The position numbers were made by a program, and so were the translations under genes. Under the pieces are notes generated by a model. That model was not told the origin of the DNA. It saw nothing but the letters and a program-made list of their open reading frames with translations, and did not search any database. A stretch of DNA of 64,000 bases from Babylonia areolata (Eukaryota > Mollusca > Gastropoda > Neogastropoda > Buccinidae): positions 31,995,785-32,059,784 of the forward strand of contig NC_134880.1 of NCBI RefSeq assembly GCF_041734735.1, given 5' to 3'. The stretch's first letter is position 1, and each line of letters begins with the position of its first letter. Positions 52,590 to 63,757 of the stretch are shown one piece after another.

Positions 52590-53058
52590 CTTTAAAGCCC
52601 AGGAATATTCTATTCTAAACAAGTCTGCTTTTGAAGAAAACGTATGGTGTAAATTTAAAAGTGCAAATGATGGGAAGGTATTAATTGGATGTATATACAA
52701 AAGTCCAAATTGATCAGAACACAATATTGAAAAGTTATTTGAACTGATAAAATCTAAAGAATTGACAGATTTTGACAAAGTTTGTATTATGGGTGATTTT
52801 AATTACCCAGCTATACAGTGGGATGGTTCATGGACAGGCCCTTCAGATAATAATTTTATAGAATGTCTGAGAGATGCTTTCCTGACTCAAAAAGTGGAAA
52901 GACCAACAGGAAATAGAATAGGTCAAAGAGCTAGCATTGTAGATCTAGTAATGGTGAATGATACCAGGTTGGTAAGTGAAATCAAACACCTAGATCCTCT
53001 AGGTAAGAGTAACCATGATATTCTGGTTTTCCAGTTATATATTTCAATGGTGAAGTGA
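52590..53058 (+). pseudogene. Family P LINE endonuclease
   Basis: SAFEENVWCKFKSANDGKVL, IGCIYKSPN, VCIMGDFNYPAIQWDGSW (GDFN near 52790), SIVDLVMVN and LGKSNHDILVFQ (SNHD near 53000) are the standard APE-endonuclease blocks. One stop (TGA, near 52711) and a stop at 53056 break it. Confidence 0.8.
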
Positions 53059-53597
53059 AAAGCAAAAATTAAGTATAAATTTGACTTAAAAAAGGGAACT
53101 TAAAATAAGAGAAACAATAAATCAAATGGATTAGACATACATGGAGGAACAAGATGTTAACAAGTGCTGGAATGACTTAAAGACACTAATACTTAAATCT
53201 ATGGATAAATGAGAAGCATCAAAAAGAAATATAAACTATATAAGTGATTCTTAAGAACAAAAACAAGTTACTCATATTTATGTTTTGTAACAGAGAGGAA
53301 TAAGTGCTGCAAGTTCATTAAAAAAGCTATAAAAAAAATTTTTTTTTAAATAGTATGAAAGAAACATAGCAAAAAACTACAAATATAGCCCAAGAATGTT
53401 TTGGAAGTATGTACATGAAAAAACTAAGCTAAGAACAAGAATAGGAAGGAGCACTGAAAAAAGAAGATGGTAGTTTAGCACTAAAGCAGAAACAGATAGG
53501 GAAAAAGCAGTAACTTTAAATAATTTCTTTGCATGTGTTTTTAGGAAAGAGACTGTACGAATTTACCTAACCTTGGAGAAAGTTCCAGATTGAGAAA

Positions 53598-53883
53598 TAT
53601 TAATGTATGTGATGTAAGGGTCACCCCTATGGCAGTGGAAAATTAATTAAAAGCTTTAGACCCATATAAAGCACAAGGACCAGACCAAATACCTTCAAGG
53701 CTCCTAAAAGAGTTGAGCAAAGAGTTGGCTATTCCATTGAGCATCATCTATAAGAAGTCACTTAAAAGTGCTTCCATGCCAAATGACTGGAAGATGACTG
53801 AGGTAACAGCTATTTACAAGAAAGGGTCAAAACAAGAACCAGGTAATTATAGACCAGTGAGCCTGACATGTATAGTGTGTAAG
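53598..53883 (+). pseudogene. Family P LINE RT, first blocks
   Basis: LKALDPYKAQGPDQIPSRLL (53650), KELAIPLSIIYKKSLKSASM, NDWKMTEVTAIYKKGSKQEP and GNYRPVSLTCIVCK (53842). The open frame continues past 53883 only into inserted sequence. The linker upstream (53060-53600) is decayed but recognisable by comparison with the minus copy. Confidence 0.8.
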
Positions 53884-54697
53884 AGACACTTGTATGCTCT
53901 CTGGTTCTCTCAAGATTGGATTACTGCAACTCTCTTTTGGCCGGCCTTCCCAAATACCTGTTAGTGTTAGACAGACTCCAATGAATTCAGAATAACGCTG
54001 CCAGACTCATTTGCAGAGCTTCTAAATTTGACCATGTTTCTCCTCTCCTTCAGTCTCTCCACTGGTTGCCTGTTTCTGATCGAATAGACTATAAGCTATC
54101 CACTCTGACCTTTTCTGCAGTCAACGGATCTGGCCCAAAGTATCTTTCTGAACTCATCCATATCTATACCCCGTCTCGCCAGCTCCGTTCTTCCTCTGAT
54201 ACTCGACTTCTCAGGATACCTCACGTCAGAAGTAAGACCTATGGACACAGATCGTTTTCTTTTCAATCGCCAAAGACGTGGAACAAGCTCCCTGATAACC
54301 TCCGTCATTCTGATTCCCTCGCATCTTTTAAATCTCGTCTCAAAACTCACCTTTTCCCTCAGCAATAAGTTCAATTGTGGCAGGTCCACAACTACATGCA
54401 TGTATATGAATGTGTATTGTGTGTGCGTGTGTTTATGTAAGTTCGTGCCTGCCTATGTGTGCGTATGTGTTAGGGTAGCTGTTAGATACACATGTATGTT
54501 AAAATGTATGTATGCAGTGTGTGTGTGTGTGCGTGCGTGCGTGCGTGTGTGTGTGTGTGTGTGTGTGTGGTCACATTTTGGTGCGTGTATGTAACATAGG
54601 TATAATGTTTTATGTTATCAAAAGCGTTTTTGTAAAGCACCAAGAGCAGATTTCTGGATAGTGTGCTATATAAGTATCCATTATTATATTATTATTA
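53884..54697 (+). mobile_element. CR1/L2-like LINE 3' end inserted in family P LINE
   Basis: A 5'-truncated element with LQRIQNNAARLICRASKF-like sequence (53970, one frame), LQSLHWLPVSDRIDYKLSTL (54052), SELIHIYTPSRQLRSSSDTR and SFQSPKTWNKLPDNLRHSDS with FKSRLKTHLFPQ (ends 54368). The 3' UTR has TG repeats and ends GTAAAGCACCAAGAGCAGA, GTGCTATATAAGTA and an ATT tail. AAG repeats at both edges (53881-53883, 54695-54697). Confidence 0.8.
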
Positions 54698-55245
54698 AGA
54701 TTTTAGAATCTTTTATTAGAGATGCAATGATTTCACATGAAAATAAATAACCTTTATGTAGAATGTCAGCATGGCTTTAGACAGAATAGATCATACATAA
54801 CACAGCTGTTAGAAGTAATCGAAGATCTGACTAAAATGACAGATAGCGGTAAATCTATTGACATAATTTATTTAGACTTCAAAAAAGCATTTGATTCTGT
54901 CCCACACGAAAGACTGTTACTAAAATTAGCCTCATATGGTATTACTGGTAACTTAATGAACTGGACAAGAAACTTCTTAACAGGTAGAACACAACTAGTT
55001 AAGATAGGAGAAGAAAAGTCAGCTTGTGCAAACGTAATCAGTAGTATTCCACAGGGCAGTATTTTTGGACCAGTACTTTTCACAATATATATATATAAAT
55101 GACCTTCCTGATTGTATACTAAGTATGTGTAAAAATTTTTGCAGATGACACTAAAATTTATGGTGATGCACGCAACAATCACACATTACAGACTGATTTA
55201 TATACACTACAAGAATGGCCTGACAAAATGGAACCTTTATTTTAA
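54698..55245 (+). pseudogene. Family P LINE RT, middle blocks
   Basis: VECQHGFRQNRSYITQLLEV (54760), IDIIYLDFKKAFDSVPHERL (54858), LLKLASYGITGNLMNW, SSIPQGSIFGPVLFTIYI (55042) and ADDTKIYGDARN (about 55143, catalytic ADD with the first residue lost at a frame change). It stops at the TTAA element. Confidence 0.78.
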
Positions 55246-56314
55246 CCCTTTCACTGCCAGGAAAACAAGATTTAAGTGAAATCTATTTGCCAGGGTTTTT
55301 TCACAAAAAAACGGGTATAAATTTTCAAAAAATTCTGTGCTCTTTGTTATTGGAGAAAGACCCATAAAAGTATATATATTCTGAAAGGTAAATGATTAAA
55401 GAACACAAAACTCATGATGTTTTCCCATTTTATGTATTTTTAGTGACATGCTGTTGTTTTGAAATCAGTGTTTTGTTTTTTGTCACATTTTCAACTTGTT
55501 CATTACAAACATTAATCAGGTAATTTGCACTAAAATATCATATTTTCTGGACAAATGGATATCTGCACACACAAAATCATACAAGAACAACCACAATAAA
55601 TTTTTTTGTTAAAAGAGATAGATATACAGTGCATTGTGACTTCTCCAAGTGATAATGTGTATGAGAGGCCACGCCCCCTCATTCTCCACCCCCCTTCTCT
55701 TCACCCCTCTCACACAGTCAGTTTATCCAGTTCTCATCAGACCGTGTTAGTTAAGTGCCAAGAAAATCGCTCACACTGTCCTGCTAATAATTCGGTCACT
55801 TTCTGTCGTCTGCTAAGGCTTGCACAGCCGGCATCACTCACTGATAGTCGTATCTTGGCCACTCTCTTAATTGCTCCCTTTATTTTCTATCAAATCGTCC
55901 TATAAATGTTCATCACTGTCTTCTTCAAGTTTACGCTTCAATTCTTTCTGAGCATCAGCTAAAGAAAGCAATCTTGGTTGATTTAGTTAACTACGATCGC
56001 ATGTCTTGAGCACGGCGTCAGTCTGACATTTTGTTGAGCGAGCGAGTAGAGGAGCCAGGCAAACACTGGGACAGTAACCCAACCAAAACGTTCAAATAAA
56101 GGACTGCCCCATGACGTAGATGGGGTTTCTAGCTATGAATAGAATCCAGAAAGATTCCCCAAGCTAAAGCTACCAGCATTTTTGTCAACGAACTGAACAC
56201 AAAGCAGTGAAAAGTCAGAATATTTCGATGACGAGTTATCTTGTCATTGTGGCAGTGAAGCGTACATGCTTGCCATGATGAGTTATCTCGTCATATAGGC
56301 AGCCTGGGGGTTAA
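55242..56314 (-). mobile_element. piggyBac-like element 1 with TTAA duplications
   Basis: TTAA at 55242-55245 and 56311-56314 flank a 1065-bp insert. Its ends are CCCTTTCACTGCC and, complemented, CCCCCAGGCTGCC. Excision leaving one TTAA restores the LINE frame. Subterminal GATGA(C)GAGTTATCTTGTCAT-type repeats lie at the right end. On the minus strand near 55900-55960, LLSLADAQKELKRKLEEDSD could be the acidic start of a transposase; the catalytic domain is absent, so it is non-autonomous. Confidence 0.75.
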
Positions 56315-57012
56315 TGTTTCAAAGTTTAAAGTAATACACATAGGGGAAAAAAATCCAAATAACAATTACCATATGAAAATAGAAAACACGACACAGAATA
56401 TTGAGAAATGCCATAGTGAAAAAGACCTAGGAATAATGTTTGACAATAAACTTTCCCTTGATACACATACTGATAATATTATGAATAAAGCCAATCAAAT
56501 GATTGGTGTAATTAAGAGAGCCTTCAATTTCTTAGACAAAGATATATTTCTCAGTTTATATAAAGCATTAGATTGCATGTGGAATATGGTAATATTGCGT
56601 GGCACCCATACCTTAAGAGACAATCTATAGCATTAGAAAAGGTCCAAAGAAGAGCAACAAAATTATTAAAAGAATGCAAGAATAGGAGTTACTAACAAAG
56701 ACTTACATACTTAAATCTACATTCACTAAAAGGTAGAAGAGTAAGAGGAGATTTGATTGAAACTTATAAGATATTAAATAACATAAATGATGTAAGTGCA
56801 AGACTATCTTTAGAATGTCTGACTATCATAGTACAAGGAACTCAGTAAAGAAAATTTGTTTAGAACACTGCAACACCAACATTAGAAAAAATTCATTGGC
56901 TGACCGAATTGCACAAACATGGAATGCACTACCAGTCGAAGTTAAACTTGCACAAAATACTAATACGTTCAAAAATCTCCTTGACACCAACACCATCTTA
57001 AAAGAAAGCTGA
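56315..57012 (+). pseudogene. Family P LINE C-terminal domain
   Basis: NVSKFKVIHIG, NIEKCHSEKDLGIMFDNKLS, NKANQMIGVIKRAF, then LEKVQRRATKLLKEC (56640) and SLADRIAQTWNALPVEVKLA (56900). Frames change near 56580 and 56690. It stops at 57012. Confidence 0.75.
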
Positions 57013-57199
57013 ATCAGTAGCGTAAACAGCACTGACTGGAAGTTGTGTTTCCTTTGAATGGAGAGAGTTACCACTCTTTACTATTTGTAAATGCTTTATA
57101 TAGTTTAAGTAAAAATATCTTTATCTAAATAGGTAAACATTCTCTTGATAACTCTGATCATTGGTTTGGATTTATTTATTATATTCTGTATATGTATAT

Positions 57200-59360
57200 C
57201 AAATGATTATTATTGAAGGTTACACCAAGGTCTTTCTCACTTTGACACTTCTCAGTATCCTGTATGGTGTCATCAATTTTCATATGGTATTTGTTTTCTG
57301 GATTTTTATTTCCCATGTGCATGGCTTTACACTTTGATACATTAAGATATAGATTCCACCTATCGGACTTATAAAGTTATATAAGTCCTTTTGTAGTGTA
57401 ACTTGTAAGATTATTATGCACATTACCTTAAAGTTTAGTATCATAATCATCTGCAAATATTTTACATGTACTTACCATTCTATACATTCACTGATTCAGG
57501 GAGGTAATTTATGAATATTCTAAACAGCACAAGGCCAAGAATGCTGCTTTGTGGTATGTATACCACTAACAACATTTGCACTAGTTTACTTTTTTCTCCA
57601 ATTTTAACTACCTGTGACAGTGTCCTTTCTGACCATAAGTTTTTTTTCCAGTTCAGTATGTTTCCACTGACACCATAATTATTAAGCTAATTTTGATAAA
57701 AGTCTTTGTGATACAGAGTCAAATGCTTTCTAAATTCTAAATAAATTTTGTCTATATAGTTTATCCATATCTATTATTTTTGTCAGGTCTTTGATGAGCT
57801 GTGTTAAGTGATCTGTCTAAAACCATGTTGACAGTCTGCATACAACAGATTATTTGTTGTCATATGTGACACCATAGTATCTCTAATAAAAGATTACAAG
57901 ATTTTACATACAGTACTACTCAAGCTCACTGGTCTTTAGTTTCCAGGTTCATGTTTTGACACCATTCATATTTGTAATATATATAAAGCTATATATATAT
58001 ATATATATATATATATAGCTGTTAACTCAGCCATCTTCCAGTTTAGGTAGACCAGCAGTTTCAGGTGATTTATTATAAATAATACTCAAGGGAAGAGCTC
58101 TCTATTCGATTCCTTTAATGTTCTTGAAGGGATTTGGTCTGGTCCTTGTGCTCTGTAGGGTCTAAGGCATGTAATTTCTTTTCTACTGCCAAAGGAGTAA
58201 CCCTTAAATCACGGATATTAACATTTCCTGACCTGGAGCTTTCTCGAAGGGCAGGTAAATTTGTCAGTCTCTTTTGTAAACATGCTTGCAAAGAAATTTT
58301 TTTTTTTCTGCTTTTTCAAGATCGTTTTCCGATTTTTGTTTTTTTCTTGCACATGTATTTCCAAAATATTTTGGGACTTTGCTTAGAATTATTTGCTATA
58401 TATTTCTTTTGTAATCTTTTTTTGAAAGCTTTTTTGATGATTTTGCAGCATTTATTCCTTTCTTTGATATAACATAAACAGGAGTAACCTGACTTAGTTC
58501 TTAAGAAAAGTTTATACAATTTACATTTCTTTTTGATGGTTCTCATTATTTTTTGTTCATCCATGAAGGTTTGGTTTTTATCTCCTGTCTATTTTCAAGA
58601 CACTTTAGGTATATATTTATTCAAAGTTTTATGTAGTAAAGTCAAGTCTTTAAATCATTCCAACACTGGTTCACGTCTTTTCCATCTAATCTATTGATGC
58701 CTAATCCACTTTATTTAGCGTTTCTCTCATCCCATTATAATTTCCCCTTTTTTAAGTCGAATTTATGTTTTTTTGCTGTTTCCTTCACAGTTTTTTCTTT
58801 ATTTTTTTTCATTTTATTATTTTATTTTTTATTATAAAGTATTGGAATGGTTTATTTACAATCAGGCCACAGCCCAGAGTGAAGGAGGTATACGTAAACA
58901 TAATACAATTACAACTCAATGAAATACATAAGCAAATAAGCATTGATACAGACAACAAAAAGTACATTGTATTCATGTTAAGTATATAGACAACAAATAG
59001 TACAGTATAACTGTTTTGCGAAGTAACAGTTTCTCTTAATCTGAATGTCTTGTGATGATATCAGAATACCGAAAAATTATGTATGTCATTGATATTGCTT
59101 GAGGACTTAACAAATTCAACTTGGACAGAGAGGGATGTCTGTAGTACTTAGGAGAGAGAAGGGGAGTTGACAAGGTTTATCATTTAGACTTTTCAAGTGG
59201 GGACTTGCTTGCTAATGACATTCAGTCACTGAGAAGAGAAAGTACAAGGGAAAAAGAAAACGGGAAAATATAGAAACACACATGCTCTTATCCACATTCA
59301 CGCACACGCACATACAAACATTGCATACACACACTCACACTACATACACTCACGTACACG

Positions 59361-59399
<39 letters not shown>

Positions 59400-60150
59400 C
59401 ACATTTCCTTCACAGTTGAAATGTGAAACTGAAATGCTAACACATCATGGTTACTCTTGCCCAGGGGATCTAGGTGGTTGATGTCTGATACTAAATTGTT
59501 TTAATTTACCATCACAACAATACAAGATCCACAATACTTGGTTTTTGACCTGATTTGGTTCTTGTTGGCTTTGTCATCTTAGGAACACATCACATTAACA
59601 TTCAATAAATTTATTGTCTGAAGAGCTTGTCCAAGTACCTCCCCACTGTATAGCTGGATAACTAAAGTCTCCCATGACAAAGATTTGGTCAACTTTTGTT
59701 ATTTCTTTAGGCTATGTTTTGTTCTGATGAATTTGGACTTTTGTGTGTGTATATATATACAGTAATACACTCGATTAAATTCTCTCATCATTTGCACTTT
59801 TAATTCACACCAAACACTTTCTTCAAAAGTATAATTTGTTAATATTAAACATTCTTAGGCTTTTAAGAATTTGTGTGAAAACAGGGCTTCACCTCTGTTT
59901 TCACATATATTAGGGAATATATCATAATTTGGGATACTGCAGTTCTTTTTTTATTTTTTTTTATTATTAACTTTGGATATATTACTCTGGTTTTTCAGCA
60001 CTGTTTCTGTTAGACCAATAACTTGTGGCTTTATTTCACTCACTCTTAATTTAGTGGGTTAATTCAGTCTTATTGGAGAGGCTATCTACATTACTGTATA
60101 AAATAACACAATCACAGGAAAACTGAAAGTCTTTACAATTATTTACAGTT
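57200..60150 (-). mobile_element. Family P LINE, minus copy, interrupted by a retroposon
   Basis: Reading down from 60150: CVILYSNVDSLSNKTELTH (endonuclease start, 60090), VMGDFSYPAIQWGGTW-like sequence (59690), SIVDLVL and LGKSNHDV (59440), linker with IIKKAFKKRLQKKYIANNSK (58480), RT blocks CQHGFRQ (57840) and IPQSSILGLVLFRIFINYLP (57560), ending at EKCQSEKDLGVTF near 57210. It lacks the C-terminal domain. It lies tail to tail with the plus copy, about 120 bp apart. The frame is broken in many places. Confidence 0.7.
58779..59417 (-). mobile_element. LINE-end retroposon with 14-bp target duplication
   Basis: TTTCCTTCACAGTT occurs at 58779-58792 and 59404-59417 and flanks a 611-bp insert. 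On the minus strand it ends in CTGGGCTGTGGCCTGATTGT, AAATAAACC and an A-rich tail, a typical LINE 3' end. Its upstream part is CA/GT repeat (59355-59403). It has no coding sequence. Confidence 0.8.
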
Positions 60151-60439
60151 TGGTTTACATTGTTGGGTTGCAGTCACTTGTCATCTCATCTGTCTTGGTC
60201 TTTTTTCCTTCACCAGTTGTTTGAAAATGTCTGGTCCTCAGCTTTGGCCGTTTCTGATTATCAAATCCTTTTCCCCCTTGGCCATAAGTCTGTGGAAGCA
60301 ACCCAACAAAACAGTAACCTGTGTTCCTTTAATAATCAAAAGATGTTACACAGTATATTATGATTTATTTCTATTATGGTCTTGGATTTGTTCTTGTAGT
60401 TTGACAAATTTTAAGTGTTTAAAAGAATAATACTGATAT
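60151..60439. other. Stretch without clear gene, possibly LINE 5' region
   Basis: This follows the endonuclease start of the minus LINE copy and may be its 5' region. Plus-strand frames of 67-69 codons here are antisense and unsupported. Confidence 0.4.
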
Positions 60440-61160
60440 AGAGCCAGCGCAAAATAAGTCTTTCAAGAGACGCACTGGAACTAGTGGAAGATTAAGTATG
60501 TAATTAAGAGCTCCGAGAACAGTGGTTATTTCAGCTATAAATATAGATTTTTTTTATTTTTTTTTTCCAGTTTTGGTATTGTGCAATTCTAATATGAGTA
60601 AAATTTTTTCTTCAGTTTTAAGTTCTGGCATGACAAAAGCTAAACCAGGTTTGCCTGTTGATTTTCTTTAGGGTGAGCCATCCTTGTAAACTTTAAGATA
60701 ATCATGGTGTTTTTTCTGTAGATCTGTGTGAACTGTAATTGAACTTCAAGTTCAGTTGTCATAGTATTTGGATTTCCATCCTTTTTTATATTGGTATGAA
60801 TCTATGATTTACATTTGTATCAAAATGTGCTAGTTACAAATCACCCAACTTGGGCAAGGACTTATTGTCTTCTGTGTTTCTATATTATCTTGAATAATCT
60901 CAGAAGTTTGGAAAAGCTCTGAGACAAAAGTACTTACTAATCAGCACTGAGCAAGATATAGTTCTTTTCAGGAAGTTGATATATGATTGGATTCTTACTT
61001 TGTCTGATGTGAAGTTGTCATTTGTCAATTTTGTTATATATTTAGCGCGTGCAATGTTTCATTATACATCCAAAAGTAATTCTCCCATTGCTTTGTATAT
61101 GAGTAGATGCATGAAAAGCTTCTTTTGCAAAAATTTAGGCGCACTGAAAAAGACATCCAT
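60440..61160 (-). pseudogene. LINE fragment with RNase H start
   Basis: The minus strand reads SAPKFLQKKLFMHLLIYKAM (61140), TSDKVRIQSYINFL (61000), then HRSTEK...DYLKVYKDGS-like sequence (about 60700-60660) and GKPGFAFVMPELKTEEKI. The last two fit the first strand of RNase H (VYxDGS, GFAFV) after an RT C-terminus. It is a decayed I-type LINE, different from family P. Confidence 0.5.
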
Positions 61161-61540
61161 ATTATGACAGTTTTGATCAGGTAAGACTAAGATGTGTCAA
61201 TATGAATATGTTTTAAAATCAGTGTTTCTTGTCCCCAGTACTGCTTATAATATTTTTAGTAAGTTTAGACTATCTATTGCTTTTGTAATATATTCAGTAT
61301 GTGCAGGTTAGTTTCAAAGTGATGAATATTCCTTTAAAAAAAAAAATCACCATATCTTTGTACTGGGTTGACTCATTTCCAGTTTTAAATGATGGGTACT
61401 CATATGTATTGGAACCACTATTAAACAGCATGATGTGTTTTATCTCTGTAGATAATACATAATTTCAACAGTTTATTTAGTTCATGTCATTCTTTTTGAC
61501 GTGTTTCATTTCATAGTAACATTCATCCAAATACGTATCA
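61161..61540. other. Stretch without recognised gene
   Basis: A/T-rich sequence with no recognised signal. Confidence 0.45.
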
Positions 61541-62067
61541 TATAGTATACATATGTATATATTGTCCAAATGTAATTAATGTCTTTTGATTGTTACGTAC
61601 CCAAGACCTATTCCGGGGAATAAGCCCTTGGCACAGCTCAGTTTGTCCCTTCCAGAAGGTGCAGAGAGGGAGAGCTACAATTGGACATCTGGCAATATCC
61701 TGTGTCTTCGGAGAAAATGCTTGAATATTCTGGAATAGAACAGCTTTCTCTTCTCTCCTTTCAGCTTCTTTCTTCACTTCGATTGCTGTCATTGCAGCTA
61801 TCTCCTGTAGTCTGTTTTCCCATCTCTCCTCAGCCTCTCTTATCACTGCTAACTCCTGTCATCTAGGGTTCTCTCTTTCTTCTCTCTCTTGCTCAGCCTT
61901 TCGCTCTCCAAGGCTAACTCTTCTAGCCTAACGCTTTCTTTCCTTTCTTCTTTTTTCATCTCTTCCCGTTCTTCCCTTCTCTGATGCACTGTCATCAACA
62001 GGAGGGACCCTACATCGAGCGACTGAGAGGGAGGGGTTGTAACTAGCATGTTCCACATCTCCTTCAC
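61541..62067 (-). pseudogene. Coiled-coil, Glu/Arg-rich ORF remnant
   Basis: On the minus strand, MWNMLVTTPPSQSLDVGSLL is followed by a long Glu/Lys/Arg-rich heptad-like segment (EERKESVRLEELALESERLS, REAEERWENRLQEIAAMTAI). It resembles the coiled-coil leader of a retroelement gag or ORF1; the family is not determined. It is incomplete. Confidence 0.45.
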
Positions 62068-62119
62068 AAATTTACGCCTCCTCCGTAAGCTTGACCATTA
62101 TGGTGTATGAGGATCAACG

Positions 62120-62366
62120 TTGGACAGGATCAAGGCCTTTCTTTCCGATCGCACCAGGATCGTCTTAGTTAACGGTGAAAAATCTGAGCCAGTACCTGTC
62201 ATCAGCGGAGTCCCACAAGGGACAGTTCTAGGACCCATCCTATTTCTTATTTTCATCAACGACCTGCCTCAGAACATCAAGGCCAACATCAGATTGTTCA
62301 TTGATGACTGTATAGTCTACTCCACCATAAAGACTGTCCAAGACGGCAAGATGCTCCAACGAGACC
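62120..62366 (+). pseudogene. LINE RT fragment
   Basis: DRIKAFLSDRTRIVLVNGEK, VISGVPQGTVLGPILFLIFI and LFIDDCIVYSTI (about 62296). The catalytic FADD reads FIDD, so the first Ala is replaced. It is cut by the TTAA element. Confidence 0.8.
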
Positions 62367-63030
62367 TTAACTCACTTGGGACGACAAGTTTTTTCCCTTG
62401 CTTTTCCCCACAGACGGCCCACTTGTAAGGGTTTGGAAAAAAATTACAAAAAATACAAAATACAGAGTAAGAAAATGAAACTTTCAGAACTGGTTTATTA
62501 CAGGTTGAGCTATTACATAAAAAAAAAAATCAAATTTCTCATCTTATTTTTACAGTTTTGCCATATGTAGAAAATAATGCCAATTTTTCACCCCGAATCA
62601 CCATACCTATGCTCGCTTTCTGCATTAGATTCACTTTCTTCTTCATCATCCACCTCTTCAATGTCCGACCCTTCAGTTTGTAGCATTTCAAGTACTTTGG
62701 CAACACTAAAACATTGCCATCGCTGTCTTGTTCGCTCCACAACATTTGAGAAGAGCCCGCTTTGCTAACAGGCTGGAACGCGAGCAGACAACCCGTCGGT
62801 GACTTTGTCAGAGTGTGTGCAAGACCGGCCACACATGGCAGGCTGGCCAATCATACCATTCGATTGTGGAGTGACCCAGAATAGCGCACTCTGCTTGGCT
62901 GATCACAATATCACATGTACAGCGCGTGATGGATTTTTATTTCTTGAAAATGCTATTCCATTCCGTCGTCTGAAACCGAATACATTTTATGTAGGAATGC
63001 TCACGCATTCCTTCGTCCGGAGAGAGTTAA
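62367..63030 (-). mobile_element. piggyBac-like element 2 with TTAA duplications
   Basis: TTAA at 62367-62370 and 63027-63030 flank a 656-bp insert whose ends, CTCACTTGGGACGA and (complement) CTCTCTCCGGACGA, form a 14-bp imperfect inverted repeat. On the minus strand near 62600-62700, SVAKVLEMLQTEGSDIEEVD followed by DEEESESNAESE matches the acidic N-terminus of piggyBac transposases. The catalytic part is absent. Ends differ from element 1, so it is another family. Confidence 0.75.
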
Positions 63031-63054
63031 CACGCTGTCCGATGGGAGCAGCAT

Positions 63055-63757
63055 TGGGGGATGGAATTTCACCCTGAAAAATGTAATGTCCTCACCTGTT
63101 CAACATCAAGAAACCCCATCAACTTCAACTACAAACTAAAAGGACAAACGCTCGACCATGTTGACAGCTCGAAATATGGCATCGACATAAGAGTGACCTC
63201 AACTGGAAAGATCATGTAACAAGAGTCACCAACAAGGCCAAGAGCATGGTAGGCTTTCTGAAAAGAAAACTGAAGACGTCCAACAAAACCACCAAAACCA
63301 ATGCTTACCTAACCCTTGTACGCCCACACCTGGAGTATTGCTCATCAGTTTTGAGCCTGTACAAAGTTGGCCAAAAGGAAAAGATTGAAATGGTGCAAAG
63401 AAGAGCAGATGTTATGTATACAATGACTATGGTTAGACCAGCAGCGTAACATCCATGCTGCAAGAACTAGGATGGGAACCCCTTGAATCACAACAAAACA
63501 GGCAGAGGCTAACTTTCATGGACAAGATCGTATATGGCACTGTGGACATCCCTCCAGACAAATTTCTCAAGAAAGGATCCACCAAAACAAGATCAAATCA
63601 CCAACACAAGTTTGCACACCTCGGTACCTTCTCTGACCCATACAAGTTCAGTTTCTTCCCATCAACCATTCCTGCATGGAACTTCCTACCTGCAACAGCA
63701 GTAGAGGCTCCCTCCATGGTATCATTCAAGAGGGAGCTCAACAAAGTTCCAGCTTAG
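63055..63757 (+). pseudogene. LINE RT end and C-terminal domain
   Basis: MEFHPEKCNVLTCSTSRNPI (63059), DSSKYGIDIRVTS, then KSMVGFLKRKLKTSNKTTKT (63240), VRPHLEYCSSVLSLY, MLQELGWEPLESQQNRQRLT (63455) and FFPSTIPAWNFLPATAVEAP (63650). Frames change near 63190, 63240 and 63440. It stops at 63757. Confidence 0.8.

Larger units (their letters stand above)
52590..57080 (+). mobile_element. A/T-rich CR1-like LINE (family P), plus copy, interrupted twice
   Basis: Pieces: 52590-53883 (endonuclease, linker, first RT block), 54698-55245 (RT) and 56311-57080 (end of RT, C-terminal domain). A second LINE's 3' end (53884-54697) and a TTAA element (55246-56310) interrupt it. Both junctions rejoin in frame: LTCIVC|KILESFIRDA and KWNLYF|NVSKFKVIHIG. 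Confidence 0.8.
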
